Below, piece after piece: positions 1 to 12,480 of a stretch of 64,000 nucleotides of DNA (its first letter is position 1; each line of letters starts with the position of its first letter). The stretch is from Diospyros lotus (taxonomy: Eukaryota > Streptophyta > Magnoliopsida > Ericales > Ebenaceae): positions 34,649,119 to 34,713,118 of the forward strand of contig NC_068350.1 in NCBI RefSeq assembly GCF_014633365.1. The letters run 5' to 3'. A program made the position numbers and the translations under genes. The notes beneath the pieces were generated by a model, which saw nothing but the letters and a program-made list of their open reading frames with translations, did no database searches and was not told where the DNA came from.

Positions 1-321
1 CGTTTGAATATTCCAGGGACAAAGTCCAAATTAGATGATGAATCATCTAAGTGAGAGTTCAAAACACATTTTTCATGAATAATGCAAGACATGAAATAAA
101 CCAATATACCCGGTAAGCCCTAGCTCAAGAGAATTCCCACGCGCTTAACCCTACCATGGGGAAAGAGCAATCTCTCTAAAAGCTATGCCACCACACCGAC
201 TCGACGACACGACGACGCGACGCGATTCTAGCTTAAATGGGGCTGCCAACGCATCTCACCAGAATACGTTCCCACCTTAAGCATCCAGGAACCACCATAC
301 AATCCCAACTCCAAAATTTCA

Positions 322-690
322 CATGGACCACCTAGTCGTCCTAGTGCAACTTCCCTGGCCAAACGGCCTGGCACGGAAATCAAGGCGGCTATCCTGACAT
401 GCACACCCAGCATTAGATGCCCCTATTATTCCGTCACGCCCTTGGAGAATTACGGCTACACTATCCAGACAACATCCTAGGCTGACATCCCACATGAACA
501 ACACAGTATGGATCACCTAGTCGTCCTAGTGCAACTTCCCTGACCAAACGGTCTGGCACGGAAACCAAGGCGGCTATCCTGACATGCACACTAGCATCAG
601 ATACCCCTATTATTCCGTCACGCCCTTGGAGAATTATGGCTACACTATCCAGACAACATCCGAGGCTGACATTCCATACGTACACATAAA
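322..690. repeat. Two tandem copies of a ~187-bp block inside the LTR
   Basis: The block beginning 'catggaccacctagtcgtcc' at about 322 recurs at about 509 ('tggatcacctagtcgtcc'). Each copy continues through 'cattattccgtcacgcccttggagaa'-like text to 'actatccagacaacatcc'. The sibling LTR at 12481-15273 has the same two-copy arrangement (13245-13612), so the duplication predates the divergence of the two LTRs. Confidence 0.8.
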
Positions 691-1237
691 ACTCAAGACA
701 ATGCCACAATTCACAATTCAATGCATCGTATAAACAACATTTATAAAATGCAATGCACAGTTCAAAACGTTTAGGGACAAACCTCCCTCATAAATCCAAC
801 CGTCACTGGTTACCATTTTAATGCACAAAACCATTTTGCATGAAATCACCATATGTTCAGATAGAACAAGCACAATAAATCAAGTTTTGGAGGAGAACCA
901 CTCACAAGAAAGCCAAATTTTGGTAGCGAACAACTCACCTTGAACGAAACTCAGAACACCTCGAATCTTGTGCCCAACCTCAATTTTCGTGCAACTCCTC
1001 AAGTCTTTTAACCAAACCACCTCCTTACAGGTCCTCACGCGCTGCCTAAGTGCTCTACGCGTGTGATGCCTCGCGTATGCTTTAAAAACCCTCTATCTAC
1101 TAAACCCGAAGCACTCTCGTCTAGCACAAATGTATCACAACTTCGAATGAGAGAATCCTTAGCCTTGAGCCCCTATTTATATGTTTATGAAACTTAGCCA
1201 CCAAGAAATATATATTCTGCAATCATTTCAAATATTT

Positions 1238-1570
1238 CAAAATCTTTTCCAATCATTCCAAATCTTCTAATATTTTCTATAATCATTCCAAATCTTTTGA
1301 TATCTTTTGCAAATCATTCCAAAATCTTCTAAGATTCTCTACAATCATTGTAAATCTTCTATAATCATTCCAAATCTTCTAATATCTTTTGTAATCATTC
1401 CAAAATCTTCTAAGATTCTCTGCAATCATTGTAAATCTTCTATAATCATTCCAAATCTTCTAATATCTTTTGTAATCATTCCAAAATCTTCTAAGATTCT
1501 CTGCAATCATTGTAAATCTTCTATAATCATTCCAAATCTTCTAATATCTTTTGTAATCATTGTTATCTAA
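1238..1570. repeat. 81-bp tandem minisatellite in the LTR
   Basis: The phrase 'ccaaaatcttctaagattct' starts at 1319, 1400 and 1481, giving a period of 81 bp with near-identical units. Shorter degenerate 'ccaaatctt' sub-repeats extend to the left (about 1200-1310). The period is a multiple of three, so an open frame of repeating 27-residue units crosses it, but this is almost certainly non-coding. The sibling LTR at 12481 lacks this array. Confidence 0.85.
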
Positions 1571-2432
1571 ATCAAATATTTTCTTATCCAATCAAATCTT
1601 ATACAAATCTTATCCTTAAAGTCATCATGAGCCTTCATCTTATCTCTAACGTCATCATGAGATTTCATCCTTATCTCTAAAGTCATTTATGAAGTTTTTT
1701 CCTGAATCTCCCAAATGCCCCTAGTAAAAAGATTTCAAGAATTACACTTTGGCCCGAACTTTTGGATAATTGCACTTAGACCCTTTTCAACATGGTCCCC
1801 GGGCTAATTTTTAATTGCATTTTAGTCCCTGAAAAATGGACTAATTGCGCTAATGCCCCTAATTTTTCAGTAAATTACACTTTTACCCCAACCTCAAAAA
1901 TTACGATTTTGCCCCCGGCTCAAAAACTGAACTTCTCTTTAAAGACCTTTATAACCCTTTGAAATATCCCAAAACACTCTCTTTAAAATTCTGAAAAAAT
2001 ATCGTTTCGATCTCCCTCCGTCAATTTCAAAAAAACTGCACTTAGGCCCGAATCTTCGTTTTAGCTACAAACCCTTTTGTTTCTTCCAAAAACTACTGAA
2101 GGGTTACTCTATATGCCAAATATGAACTTCCTTGGGGTTCCATTGACTTCCCGGACGCCCCGTACGATAATTCGGTATTTCAGCCTAAATCACAATTGCC
2201 TTTTTTTAGCTGTACCGGGAACCGTTCCCGATCCAACTTCTTTTGATGCCTAAAATCATAACTCGTATTACTTGTCGATACTATACCATTTTCCTTGGCT
2301 ATCTAGGGTCCAGGGTATTCCCTCTGACTAATTCGATCGTCCAAAGTTGCGTTAGTGTATATTTTCCACAAAGTCCATTTATGCCCTTCATCAAATATTA
2401 TTTATGACCTCAAATCATTCTCGGGTATTACA

Positions 2433-3023
2433 AGAGAGATCAAACACATCTTGGAGAAGACAGTCCAGCCCAATAGGAAAGATTGGTCCAAGAGATTGGA
2501 GGATGCATTATGGGCTTACCGTACCGCATTCAAGACTCCCATTGGCATCTCCCCCTACAGGTTGGTTTTTGGAAAAGCTTGTCACTTGCCGGTGGAAGTG
2601 GAGCATAAGGCATATTGGGCGGTGAAGCAATGCAATATGGACATCAGTCAAGCGAGGTCCCAAAGGAAGCTCCAACTCCAGGAACTTGAAGAGATTCGAC
2701 TGGAAGCATATGAGAACTCAAGGATCTACAAGGCGAAAACAAAGGTTGCACATGACAAGCTGATCATGAGGAAGGAGTTTCAAGTCGGTCAGAAAGTTCT
2801 GCTATACAATTCCCGTCTTAAGTTGATGCCAGGTAAGTTACGTTCCCATTGGACTAGTCCTTTCATAGTTACTCATGTTTTTCCCTTTGGTGCAGTTGAA
2901 ATCAAGGATGCGTCCAATGCGAAGCAATTCACAGTGAATGGGCATCGCCTTAATCCATTCCATGAGGACTTTCAGGAGCACATTGTGGAGGAGCTGCATC
3001 TCCTCAACGCCACCTCCATTTGA
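2433..3023 (+). pseudogene. Integrase C-terminal part of an Athila-like Ty3/gypsy pol
   Basis: The frame reads [19 protein letters not shown], then [31 protein letters not shown] and [11 protein letters not shown]. This is the C-terminal half of the retroviral-type integrase core plus the downstream DNA-binding region of plant Athila/Calypso-type gypsy elements. The frame ends at a TGA at 3021-3023. The catalytic DDE region, reverse transcriptase and gag should lie to the left but are separated by the LTR insertion ending at 2432 and fall outside the window. The remaining frame is open, so the coding remnant is not strongly decayed, but the gene is cut in two and cannot give a working polyprotein. 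Clade assignment rests on the [10 protein letters not shown] and HKAYWAVK motifs and is an inference. Confidence 0.85.
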
Positions 3024-4378
3024 TACATCAGGCTGTTTCTCTCTCCCTAATCTTTTACACTTACTTGTCCTATTCTTAATTGAAATTGCATGTTTACATT
3101 GAGGGCAATGTAAAGTCTAAGTGGGGGGGGGGGGGGCAGCAATTTCTTATTTTAGCAGCATTTTCTTTATCTTTTCATATTTCTTTTTCTTTGGGTCTAG
3201 TTGAGTCTGTTTTGCGTGGAAATGCAAGTTAAGCAATTAAGTCTAAAAGAACCCAGCATGATTAGAACTTCAATCTTATCTTCCTTGATTTCAAGTGACT
3301 TGGCAATGAGTTTGATTTGATAGATTGATTGGGTAGTCTACAGCCGTGAGGATTTTGAGCCTATTGTCTTTCTTGTGTGTGCATTCACCTGTCATGATCT
3401 CCACTCTAGAACTTGTTTTGATTCTTGGTTGAGGCTATATTTGTTCATGCATGACCCAAATATGATTAAGGCATTCTTTTCTTTCAAACCCAATCGGCCA
3501 TTTGGTTAACCCAATTGAATCCAAAAAAAAAAAAAAAAACCAGTGTTTTCCCTTTGCTTGCCCCTTTGAGCCATTCTTTTTACCCATCATATTTTTTTTC
3601 TTTTCCCTTTTGAGCCTTCCAATCTTAGGAAAAAGACATTAAATGCATTCTAGAGAGAGAGATTGAATTTATCAAGCAAGTCATAAGGCAAAAGGCCATT
3701 TGCATCTGCGAAAAAAAAAAAAAAAAAGAGAAAAAGAAAAGCAAGCAAAAGGATAAAATGGTGAGAAGGAGCGTAAAAAGCACTCACCTCTTTGTTTCTT
3801 TGCTTCAAAAAATATGATGAGAAAAAGAAGAAAGCAAAGTTGAGACGGAGCGTAAAACGCACTCAACCAAATAAAGATGCAAAGTTTTTCATAATGTTTA
3901 TGCTTGGAAATTCTATCTCTTGATCTTGGAGCTGCATGAAGTGTTTTCTCAACCTAAGGCATGTTTTCCTTCATTGTTGTCTTTCCATTTCTTTCTTCCC
4001 CACATTACAACCCTTGAATAAAGTCCTTTTGATTTGTGGTATGCATGTGACATGGATAATGGAGATTGAGAAGATAAACAAGCTTATGGTAGTGGAATTG
4101 TGATTGGGTGAATTTGAGCAAAATAGTTACCACCACCTCTTGAGAGATTTGAGAGCATACACTTGTCCTGTGAGAGACTGCTTCTTTTGATTTGTCCTAT
4201 TGAATGAATTGCCATACTACTTGTTTTCTTGGAAGTTTAGGAGAGATGATATTCGAATGCTGAATTCTTGAAGACTTGCCTCGCATGTAACTTTGAACCA
4301 TTCCACATCTTTTTGTTATTGAGTGTTAGGGTCTAGTGTTTTGCCCAGGAGTGCAAAAGTCTAAGTGTGGGGGAATCT
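3024..4378 (+). other. Athila-like element, region between pol and 3' LTR
   Basis: There is no sizeable open frame, and no env-like ORF is visible. The region starts with the 'gagggcaatgtaaagtctaagtggg' type of post-pol text and a 14-base G run (about 3123-3136). It contains A-runs at 3521-3538 and 3711-3727. It ends in 'gtctaagtgtgggggaatc', the usual polypurine tract before an Athila/Tat-type 3' LTR. Confidence 0.6.
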
Positions 4379-5618
4379 GATAGAGCACATATTTTCATAT
4401 TATTTAGCCCTCATATTTAGTCCTTTTGCACGTTAGTTGTGTCATTTTATTCATCTTGATTTTATTTTATTTTATTTTATAGGAATTGGGCTTCACACTA
4501 TTTTTTATTATTTTGAACAGATTAGGGCTTCCTGGGTCATGAGGAATTTTGATGGCAAGAAGGGAAACAAGGAGATTGGAGACAAAGAAGCAAAAGTGTG
4601 CTGACAGATTTGACCTTCTATGCTTCTTTCAAGTTTTTGGCCAAGTTACAATCCAAGAACGTGAATGATGTCTTCAGAGATATTGTAGAGGACTTCTTGG
4701 GATTTCTGTAATGGTATGTTTTGTCCAAATCCAAGTTCGTTTGGGCCTCCAAACATCGCTTCAAAGTCGGGACCAGAAAGTTGGGTCAAATTAGGAAAGC
4801 TGCACAGATGCTGAATCTTTAAAAGGCCATAACTTGGGCGTCCGATATCCAAATCAAGTGATTTAAAAGCAAAAATTCATCTAATCTTCCTGATCTAAAA
4901 TTTTTATGAAGGATCCGAAGCCCAGAACGCACTTTATCCTATTCGAAATCGGATGTGAAGTTGCGGTAACCTAGGGTTTCCTCCCTAAGCTCTATTTAAG
5001 CACATTAAGTGGCCGATTTTGGGGGAATTCTCATGATTTCAACCAAGAAGATGGAAGGCTAATTCATTTTTGATTTGCTACATTCTCGTACCCCTTGCCC
5101 GATTTGAGTCTCGGTCATATTGTTGAATCCGGTTTGGAACTCGATTTTCATGTTTTAATTGATGATTTTGTTTCTTTCCTTCTCTAAGTTTATGTATGTT
5201 TCTTTTATGCGATTGTGTGAATGCATGCATGATCTTTGGATGGTTTTAATTGACATACTCGGTTGAGGCTTTGATTAGAAAGAAACGGTATATTTGTATG
5301 AGCGATTGCTCGATTGGATTTAATCTTTTACGGTTGTAGAAGAGTTTTTCAAATCAAAAGAAAATCAAACCAAAACAGATTGTTTTCATAAATGAGATGA
5401 GGATTACCGTGGTAAGGAGGTAAAGTTTGTAGCGGGTTACGTTTTACTTCATCGTTGTTTCATTCTTGAACATTTATATTTCAGTTTTCATCACAACCCC
5501 CCTCGTTTAGTCTTGTTTTGACAGATCCGTTTGAGGTTCGTTGGGAGACGACTTTGGGTTGCACCCTTATTGCAAATCCAAATCTATATTTCATCTAATC
5601 TATCGTTGTTCGACAGCA
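4379..5618 (+). mobile_element. 3' LTR of the Athila-like element
   Basis: The LTR starts with TGATAGAGCACAT directly after the polypurine tract 'aagtgtgggggaatc' and is taken to end at 'cgacagca' (5611-5618). That gives about 1.24 kb, a normal size for this clade. Near its end it carries 'gttgggagacgactttggg', a phrase seen near the ends of plant gypsy LTRs. The 5' LTR lies outside the window, so the right end and the target duplication cannot be verified. Confidence is good for the start and moderate for the end. Confidence 0.6.
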
Positions 5619-5689
5619 CTGATCAATTTTGCATATCAAACACAATTATTAAGCATATTTTTGCAATCAATATCACACATTTTTCAAGA

Positions 5690-8545
5690 ATATCAAGACA
5701 CAATCCTTAGTTACTTCTAAAGTATTCAAATATTTCCCTATCCAGGGGTATTGTGAATATATCCACCACTTGATGATTTGTGTCTTTAAATTTCAAATAT
5801 ATATCTCCCTTTTGAGCATGATCCCTTATGAATAGATGTTTATTTTTTTCAATGTGTAGAGCATGAAACACTAAAATTTTGTTATGGCTATAGAACTTTT
5901 ATTGACACATTTGATTGGAATATTGTGGGGTTTTATGCCATAGTCTTGATGTTCCATCCGTAGGATTTGAGCAACTACATATTCACCTTTAGTGAAAGAG
6001 AATGGAATGCAATTTTACTTCCTTCAAGACAATGACACTAGGAAATTTCTTATAAATTTGCATGAGCCACTAGTGTTCTTTCTAGTTATTTTGCCTCCAA
6101 TGTGGGATTTCTTAGGATTGGATTGAAATTTGGCATATAGGCAAACACTAAATACAATGTTCATCCTATTAACTATAAAATATAGCAATGGTTCAATCAT
6201 ATTTCTATATAGCTTATTTTCCACCATTTGGCATTTCCCATATTTGTCTAGGCTTGATGTACTATTCTTTTGAGATGCAGCTTTTCAACAATATTAAATT
6301 TCTTAAGAAGATGTAATTTTTGCTTAGACATAAAGATCCCTTCATCTTCTTTATATTGTACTTATCTCAAGTTCCCTTTGCATTAGATTGGCAAATTTGA
6401 TTCCATAGGGATTTATAGATGCTACATAAATCACTTGGAGATTCATAAGATATCCTTGTTATGAGGTTTAGAGACAATGATATATCTTTTTGACCTCTTT
6501 TAAATTTTCCCTCCAGCCTAAACTTGCTAAGACTTTCATACCATGACTTAGGGGCTTGTTTTAAATCACATACTTCCTTTGTAAATTTGAACATATGATC
6601 CTCTCATCGAGAATTCTCAAAACCAAGAGAATTTATCTACATATACTTCCTCATTTATAACCATTCAAAAATGCACTTTCAATATTCATTTGAAATAGCT
6701 TAAACTTCTTGTGACATGCAAATGTCAATAATATTCAATATGCTTCTAACTTAGCTATGAGGGCATAAGTCTCATTATAATCGATTCATTTTTCTTGATT
6801 GTACCCTTGAGCTACTAATCTGGATTTAATTCTAATTTTGTTTATATGTACCCTTTTGGTTACTATGATTGGGTGATTCTTAGGTCTTGGAACCAATTGC
6901 ATACATCACTTCTTTCAAATTTATTTAGCCCTTCTTGCATAGCCATAAACCAATTTTTTATCCATTAGAGCTTTCTTAATATTTTTGGGTTCTATTTGAG
7001 AAAGGACAAGCTACATATTTTCTCTCTTGAAAATGATGATTTTCTCTTTTCATGAGCTACATTTTCTTCATTAAACATTTAAACATAATATTATTTGATA
7101 TATTTGATTCTTTTGATCTAATGAGAATTTTCCAAATCTTTATCCTAATTCTTTATCACCACCTTCCTTAGGTTTTGGAACTTCAACCCTCACATAATTA
7201 ATTATAACTAGAATAGATTCTTCTACTGTTAGAGTCCTATTTTAAATACTCTATATGCTTTACTTTGAGTAGAATATCTTAAGAAAATTCTTTCATCACT
7301 CTAAACATCAAATCTTTCCTAAAGAGTTTTTGCCACTGTTAAGGATAAAACATGTACTACCAAAAATATGAAAATATGGAATATTTGATTTATAACTCAT
7401 AGGAGTTTTCTTTAAGATAGGCTTTATAGAAATCCTATTCAACATATAGCATGAGGTGTTAATGGCCTAGACCAAAAAGAAAATTTGTCACATAGCACAA
7501 TTTTAGCCATTTTTTGTAAAGATCTATTTTTCTTTTCAACTACCTCATTTTGTTCTAACACTAGAAAAATTATGAACAATATGATTTTTCTCACAATAGT
7601 GCTTGAATTATTCATTTCAAAATCTCCCCATGATCACTTTCTAATTTTTGAAATACATATACTTTTATCTTTTAAAAATATTTCAAATGGGCTAAATGTT
7701 TCACTTTTAGATGCAAGAAATATCATCAAGTGAACCTAGAGTAATCATTCATAATAACTAGCACATATTATTTTTCACCTAAGTTTAGTGTTCTCATAGG
7801 ACCAAAAATATCGAAATAAAGTGAAGTTAGAGACCTAGGGGTTATTACTTAATTTTTAGGCTTAAATAATATATCTATTTATTTGCCTTTCACTCATACA
7901 CCACAACTGTGGTCTTTTCCATATTTAAGCTTAGGCAATCCTTCAACAATATCACGTTGGATAGATAGTCAACAACATTCATATTCACATGACCTAGTCT
8001 CTAATGATATAGCCAAGTGTTTGAGAAATGGAGGATGCTAGGGATTTTTCTATACTAGATAACTCTAAGTACAATTTCTATCCTATTTCATATAATCTCT
8101 ATTTCCTTTGTTTTGAGACAAGATATTTCACATAAATTGGCATTAAAGCATACTCTATGTCTCATAATTAACTTATGCTAATTAGGTTGACCTTAAGAAC
8201 ATCTAGCAACACAACATTTTCTAGCACGCATAATCAAATTTTATTCTCCCCCTTATTCAATGCATATATCACAACACTATAATTCTCCCTTATTAATTAA
8301 GATCTTCAACAAAATCATAGAGGCAAACTTATAACTCAAGATCATCAAAACTTATAAACACAGAGAGTTTAGGAAAAGAAAGATACCACCAAGATTTTAA
8401 TTAATAAAATCTTTCTTACACTTGGTTAGCAATACATCATTTGGGGTTGAATTTCTTTTTCATCCCCTTTTCTTTCATGCTTGATTCATCCACAAAGATT
8501 TCACTTTAAGTTTCATTTGGATGTCAAGCAACCTGCAAAAATAAT
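5690..8545 (-). pseudogene. copia pol remnants (integrase, reverse transcriptase, RNase H)
   Basis: No long frame survives, but short translated segments in order match copia pol. Near 7560-7500 there is 'QNEVVEKKNRSLQKMAK' (integrase, usually QNGVVERKNR). Near 7440-7330 comes a 'YFHIFG...DERIFLRYS' block. An NWFQDLRITQS-like block near 6900 corresponds to the WVPRPKNHP start of RT. At 6594-6367 there is 'DLKQAPKSWYESLSKF' (RT). At 6227-6024 'YRNMIEPLLYF' and 'FSVCLYAKFQSNPKKSH' mark the RT/RNase H junction. 'YGIKPHNIPIKC' near 5950-5900 is RNase H. The many frameshifts indicate an old insertion. Confidence 0.8.
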
Positions 8546-9827
8546 TCATCCACAAGCTTTTAGTGCCCAAACCACTTTGGGTTCACCATTGTTAGCATAG
8601 AGCTCCTCCTTAGGAACCCAAATTTGTTTAAGCTTATGTGGGTTATTTCTTACAAAACCGTTGTTTCTAAAATGATACCCATAGCTAGGATGTGAAGCAA
8701 AAGATTTTTGTTTCCTTTTTATGAAAATTATTTGCTTCTTATCCTTATGCACATTCCTCCTAAAATGAGAATTTTTAGGTATCAAAACATGCTTGGATCC
8801 TTGGGGTTTAATATTGGAAACAGTAGACACCTTAGTTCCCTTAGGAATCCATTTCAAATTAGGACCACTAGATGATTTCCTTTTAAAAGGACAACAAAAT
8901 GCAATGTGGCATTTCTTACAATAGTAAAAACATTTAACATCATGAGAGGTCTGTGAAGGTGAGCTTTTGACATTAGCTCTTTGACTATTAAAATTTTGAA
9001 CACCTAGTTCATGATCACATGAATTTGTAATCTCCTCTTTTAAAATGGATCTCTCATTTAATGCACTGTTTAAGGATTTTAATTCAAAGTCTTCCAAAAC
9101 TTTTTCCTTTGAAAATTCTTTGTTGGAAGCAAGCAAATATTCATTCTTTGATCTCAAAACTTTCAATTCATTTGACAATAAATCTAATTGCTTTTTTATG
9201 AGATTTGTTCTTTGAGCAAAGTTTTTCAAAATTAACATATAATTCATTTAAAGCATTCAACAACTCTTTATTTGTAAAAGGATCATGACCATTATTTTTA
9301 GCATTCAAAGAACTAGACTCATGATCATTTTCAATATCATTACAATCATCAAAATCGACAGTAGAAGTAGAGGTTACCTCCTCTTCTTCATTTACCATGA
9401 GGCACATGTTTGAGTTTTCTTCACTAGAGGTATGGGAACTTTCTTTCTCCTCTATTTGTTAATGATTCAATGGATTTTTAACCTATAAATTTTCATCAAC
9501 ATTCTCACAAGATTTGTCAGAGAGATATAATGAATCAAGAGTACTCAATATCTCTTTAGCACTAGAGCACTTAGAAACTTTAACATAAATATCATCACTT
9601 AGGGCATGCTGTAAAATATGCATAGCTCTAATATTTAAAGAAAAATTCATTTTATCACAATCATCCCATTCCATTTTTGGTTTTAAAACAAAACCCTTTT
9701 CCACTATATTCCACAAATAACAGTCAATGGATAACATGAATACACAAATTCTTTTTCTCCAAAAATCGTAGAATGAGCCATCAAAGTACGGTGCCACATT
9801 TGTAGGATAACCTTCCTTAAGAGCCAT
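8546..9827 (-). pseudogene. copia gag-like capsid/nucleocapsid region
   Basis: The first block (9827-9483) begins MALKEGYPTNVAPYFDGSFYDFW and continues with an LWNIVEKGF motif. This is the N-terminal part of the copia gag (UBN2/DUF4219-type) family. It is followed by a charged coiled segment (9407-9168), then a block (9247-8546) holding a zinc-knuckle remnant CFYYCKKCHIAFCCPFK. In that remnant the usual C-x2-C-x4-H-x4-C spacing is only partly kept. Basic WIPKGTK and WVPKEE motifs follow. The blocks are in different frames, so frameshifts or stops separate them. The start at 9827 is natural, lying about 40 nt downstream of the PBS in element sense. Confidence 0.8.
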
Positions 9828-9869
9828 GGATCTCTCCTTAGGTTGTTAAACCTTGAAACAAGGAGTTAG

Positions 9870-9881
9870 GCTCTGATACCA
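9870..9881 (-). promoter_or_regulatory. Primer binding site of the copia element
   Basis: The minus strand reads TGGTATCAGAGC, complementary to the 3' end of initiator tRNA-Met and standard for plant copia elements. It is two bases from the LTR end at 9884. Confidence 0.9.
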
Positions 9882-9883
9882 AT

Positions 9884-10900
9884 TGTTGAACCGAGAGGTG
9901 CTATGGCACACACCAAGAGGGGGGGTGAATTGGCTATTTTAAAAACTTGATAGAACATTGAAATCCTTTTGATGGAAATGCTAGCAATAATAAACAAACT
10001 AAATAACACAAGCACAAGAGAAGAACACAAAGGATTTATAGTGGTTCGGCTTAATCCAAGCCTAATCCACTACCTTAGCTCCTCATTAAGGATTTTTCAA
10101 ACCATCCACTAAAACCCCCTACTTAAACCAAGTAGGTCCTCTAGTCCGAGACTAGGAATTACAACCTCCCACTCAAATGGGACCTCTAGCTACACAAGCT
10201 AGGAAAATAACAACGATACAAATGAAAGAGAAGCTAAGAGTTAACACTCTTAGTTATAAGTTCTCTCACAATGAAAACTAGGCTTAAGAATAGATTTACA
10301 ATGATAGAACGAAGCCTTGCATAGAAAAATATAACAATGAAAGCACAGACTCTTGTAAATCTCGAATAAACTGATTTGTAATCTCTGTATCAACTTGTTT
10401 CCATCAATTAGCCTCCTCAAGTTCATCCATGACTTGTATAAATAGGCATCCCAAAAGCTTTGCCCAAAATTAGCCGGGATTTGAAAAATTAGTCGTTGGA
10501 GCTTTCTGCGAAAAAAGATAGTTGTCAGAAGAAAATGCATAGTTGACAGACAAGAAAGCATAGTTGATTATATTTTCAAATAAAACAAAGGCATAGTCGA
10601 CAGACAAGAAAGCATAGTCGACTATCACATTCACATAGTCGAAAGATACAAAAATATAAAGAAGATTTTGAAAATCATATATAAACATAGTCGACAGAAG
10701 AAAAACCATAGTTGACTATCCTTACATGATAGTGGACAGAATGAGAAATAGTCGACAGAAGCCATATATAGTCGATAGAATATACAAGCATAGTAGACTA
10801 TCCTTAGGCATAGTTGACTATCTTTAATAACATAGTTGACTATTGAAAGGCATAATCGACAACACTAAATCACATAATCGACTATCCATTTTAAAAAAAA
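9884..10900 (-). mobile_element. 5' LTR of the copia element (outer boundary uncertain)
   Basis: The inner boundary is firm: plus-strand TGTTGAACCGAG at 9884, next to the PBS. The text 'tttatagtggttcggcttaatcc' near 10036 and the cluster of GTCGACAG-type motifs at 10490-10890 are LTR features shared with the fragment at 41690-42600. No outer terminus with a target duplication was found, so the right end given is only where the motif cluster stops. Confidence 0.55.
10490..10890. repeat. Cluster of 'catagtcgaca/catagtcgacta' motifs
   Basis: About fifteen degenerate copies of CATAGTYGAC, followed by AG or TAT, occur at irregular 20-40 bp spacing. The core GTCGAC is palindromic, so both strands read alike. 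Related clusters occur at 11570-11740, 15310-15350 and 42280-42470. Confidence 0.8.
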
Positions 10901-12475
10901 TGAAAACTTAACTGATAACATGTAGAAGCACACTTGATTGATACAAAACATCACAACATATTTACATTAATGTCTTCATTTTGTTTAATTTATATTTTAT
11001 CTTCTATTTACTTTAATACATAAATGTAAATAAGAAAGTACCCCCTCCATTTGGATTCAATAAAAATATCTAGAAAATCAAAATCCATAAGAATAAGAAA
11101 GTAGAATTTGGATTTTAGTACAAACTTATCATTTTGCGATTTTACCACCTCCAAGATATACACTTTCTATTTTTTGAAAAATTCATTAAAAATTATTTTA
11201 TCACTAATGAATGTTAGCTATTGAAATACCAGGAGTTAGTTTTCTAAAAAGAAAACATTTTCATATATGTCTCCTTATAAGGTGCTAATCTTCCAGACTT
11301 AGAAAAATATGACTTTGAAATCTCGATACTTGAAATTCATTTGGTTTTCATTCTCACAAAGTAATACTTGATATTGAAATTGATTTATGTTGAAAACCAC
11401 AACTTTGATTTATGACCTAGGGATTAAATAAAATATTATTTTTCATCATCAAAACTAAATATGCAAAAGTAAAACAACAAACTATCCACAATAGTTAGTA
11501 CAAACCCCAATTCCTAACTAAAATATTTAGCAGTGGGTTAGCAAATATCGTCAACAAACAACCTTAGGAATCGACAGTCAAAGCCTAAGACTCAATATCA
11601 GTTGACAGATTTGTCACAATGGTCGACAGCTAGCTCCCATACATCCAATTATCGATAGCTATGACACCAACGTCCAACAGATAAGGCCAAAAGCCAAAGA
11701 TAGTCAATAGATAGGGACAAACGGTCGATAGCCAATGCATTCCCATCACTTACCTCATATACAAGAAACCCAAAACACAACTCAAAGCCATCCTATGCAT
11801 ATGATATTAATCCCAAAAAGGGTTTAACATCATTCCATGGAGACTTTAGGGTGATTCAAGACCCTAATAGGCATTTAGATGGAATAGGATTTACAAGAAT
11901 CCATAAAATCAACCACGTGCAATCCAAAGAATTAGATATGGCCAAATTATTCGAAACTAAGGGGATTCGAGATCAAACCACAAACCAACAAGAAATCAAT
12001 TGGCTGAACATAGTAGAGGGTGCCAAACCCACTCCACATAATCAAAAGAAGTTTATATCTTGTAGCTTAGAGAGACCTACAAGTTATAAAAAAAAAATAA
12101 TAGGTGTTTGCATCAAAGTATCAAGGAAATGAGAACTTACCTTTTACTAATGGTACCCGAAGCTGGAACTAGTTTCACCAGAAGTTAATTCACTAACTTA
12201 ATAGCTTGCAGCTAAGAAAAGATAACAAGAATAGAAGCTTCCAACTGCAACGAGATACTCACCCAAGCAGCAAGGAAGATGAAGAAATCAAGAATACATG
12301 CAGCTTGAATTTGTTGCTATGAAAAATCTCCATGAAAACTCATCCGCGAAGCATAAAAGAAGGAGGAACGAAAGAAGCTACCCGGACCCCTCAAAGTTCT
12401 CTCAAATTTTAAATATTCCAGAAGCTCTCCAAGCGGTGCCACAACCTCCAACAACTTTTTCACCTTTTATACAGT
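10900..12475. other. AT-rich unclassified repeat-like sequence
   Basis: No gene is recognised. It has a second GTCGACAG-type motif cluster at about 11570-11740. A 93-codon frame at 11851-12132 shows no known domain. The part up to 12475 is contiguous with 15279 onwards once the solo LTR is removed, and probably belongs to a retrotransposon LTR or untranslated region. Confidence 0.4.
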
Positions 12476-12480
12476 GGGCA

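Larger units (their letters stand above)
1..2432. mobile_element. Ty3/gypsy-type long LTR, left-truncated by the window edge
   Basis: The segment aligns along its length with the complete solo LTR at 12481-15273. Both share the stretch about a 'gaatattcc/ct' motif and 'gatgatgaatcatctaag', a duplicated 187-bp block, and the closing text from 'aaaatcataactcgtatta' to the terminal GGGTATTACA. The right end (CA at 2431-2432) abuts the integrase reading frame of another gypsy element, so this LTR was inserted into that element. The five bases after it, AGAGA (2433-2437), are the expected target duplication, but the left copy lies outside the window. Whether it is a solo LTR or the 3' LTR of a full element cannot be decided here. 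Identification as gypsy is by LTR size, termini and sibling copy, not by a pol gene. Confidence 0.75.
5640..9883 (-). mobile_element. Degraded Ty1/copia retrotransposon, internal region
   Basis: On the minus strand the order is primer binding site, gag, integrase, reverse transcriptase, RNase H, as expected for copia. The PBS TGGTATCAGAGC (9870-9881) abuts an LTR end at 9884. Gag lies at 9827-8546, integrase traces near 7560-7400, RT near 6960-6370 and RNase H near 6220-5700. No second LTR follows RNase H; the Athila-like LTR begins at once to the left, so the 3' end is missing or displaced. Frames are fragmented throughout and the element is dead. Confidence 0.85.

Noticed and set aside
1307..1570. 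Open frame of repeating 27-residue units
   Set aside because: It is a by-product of an 81-bp tandem repeat inside an LTR; no start context, no domain, and the sibling LTR lacks it.
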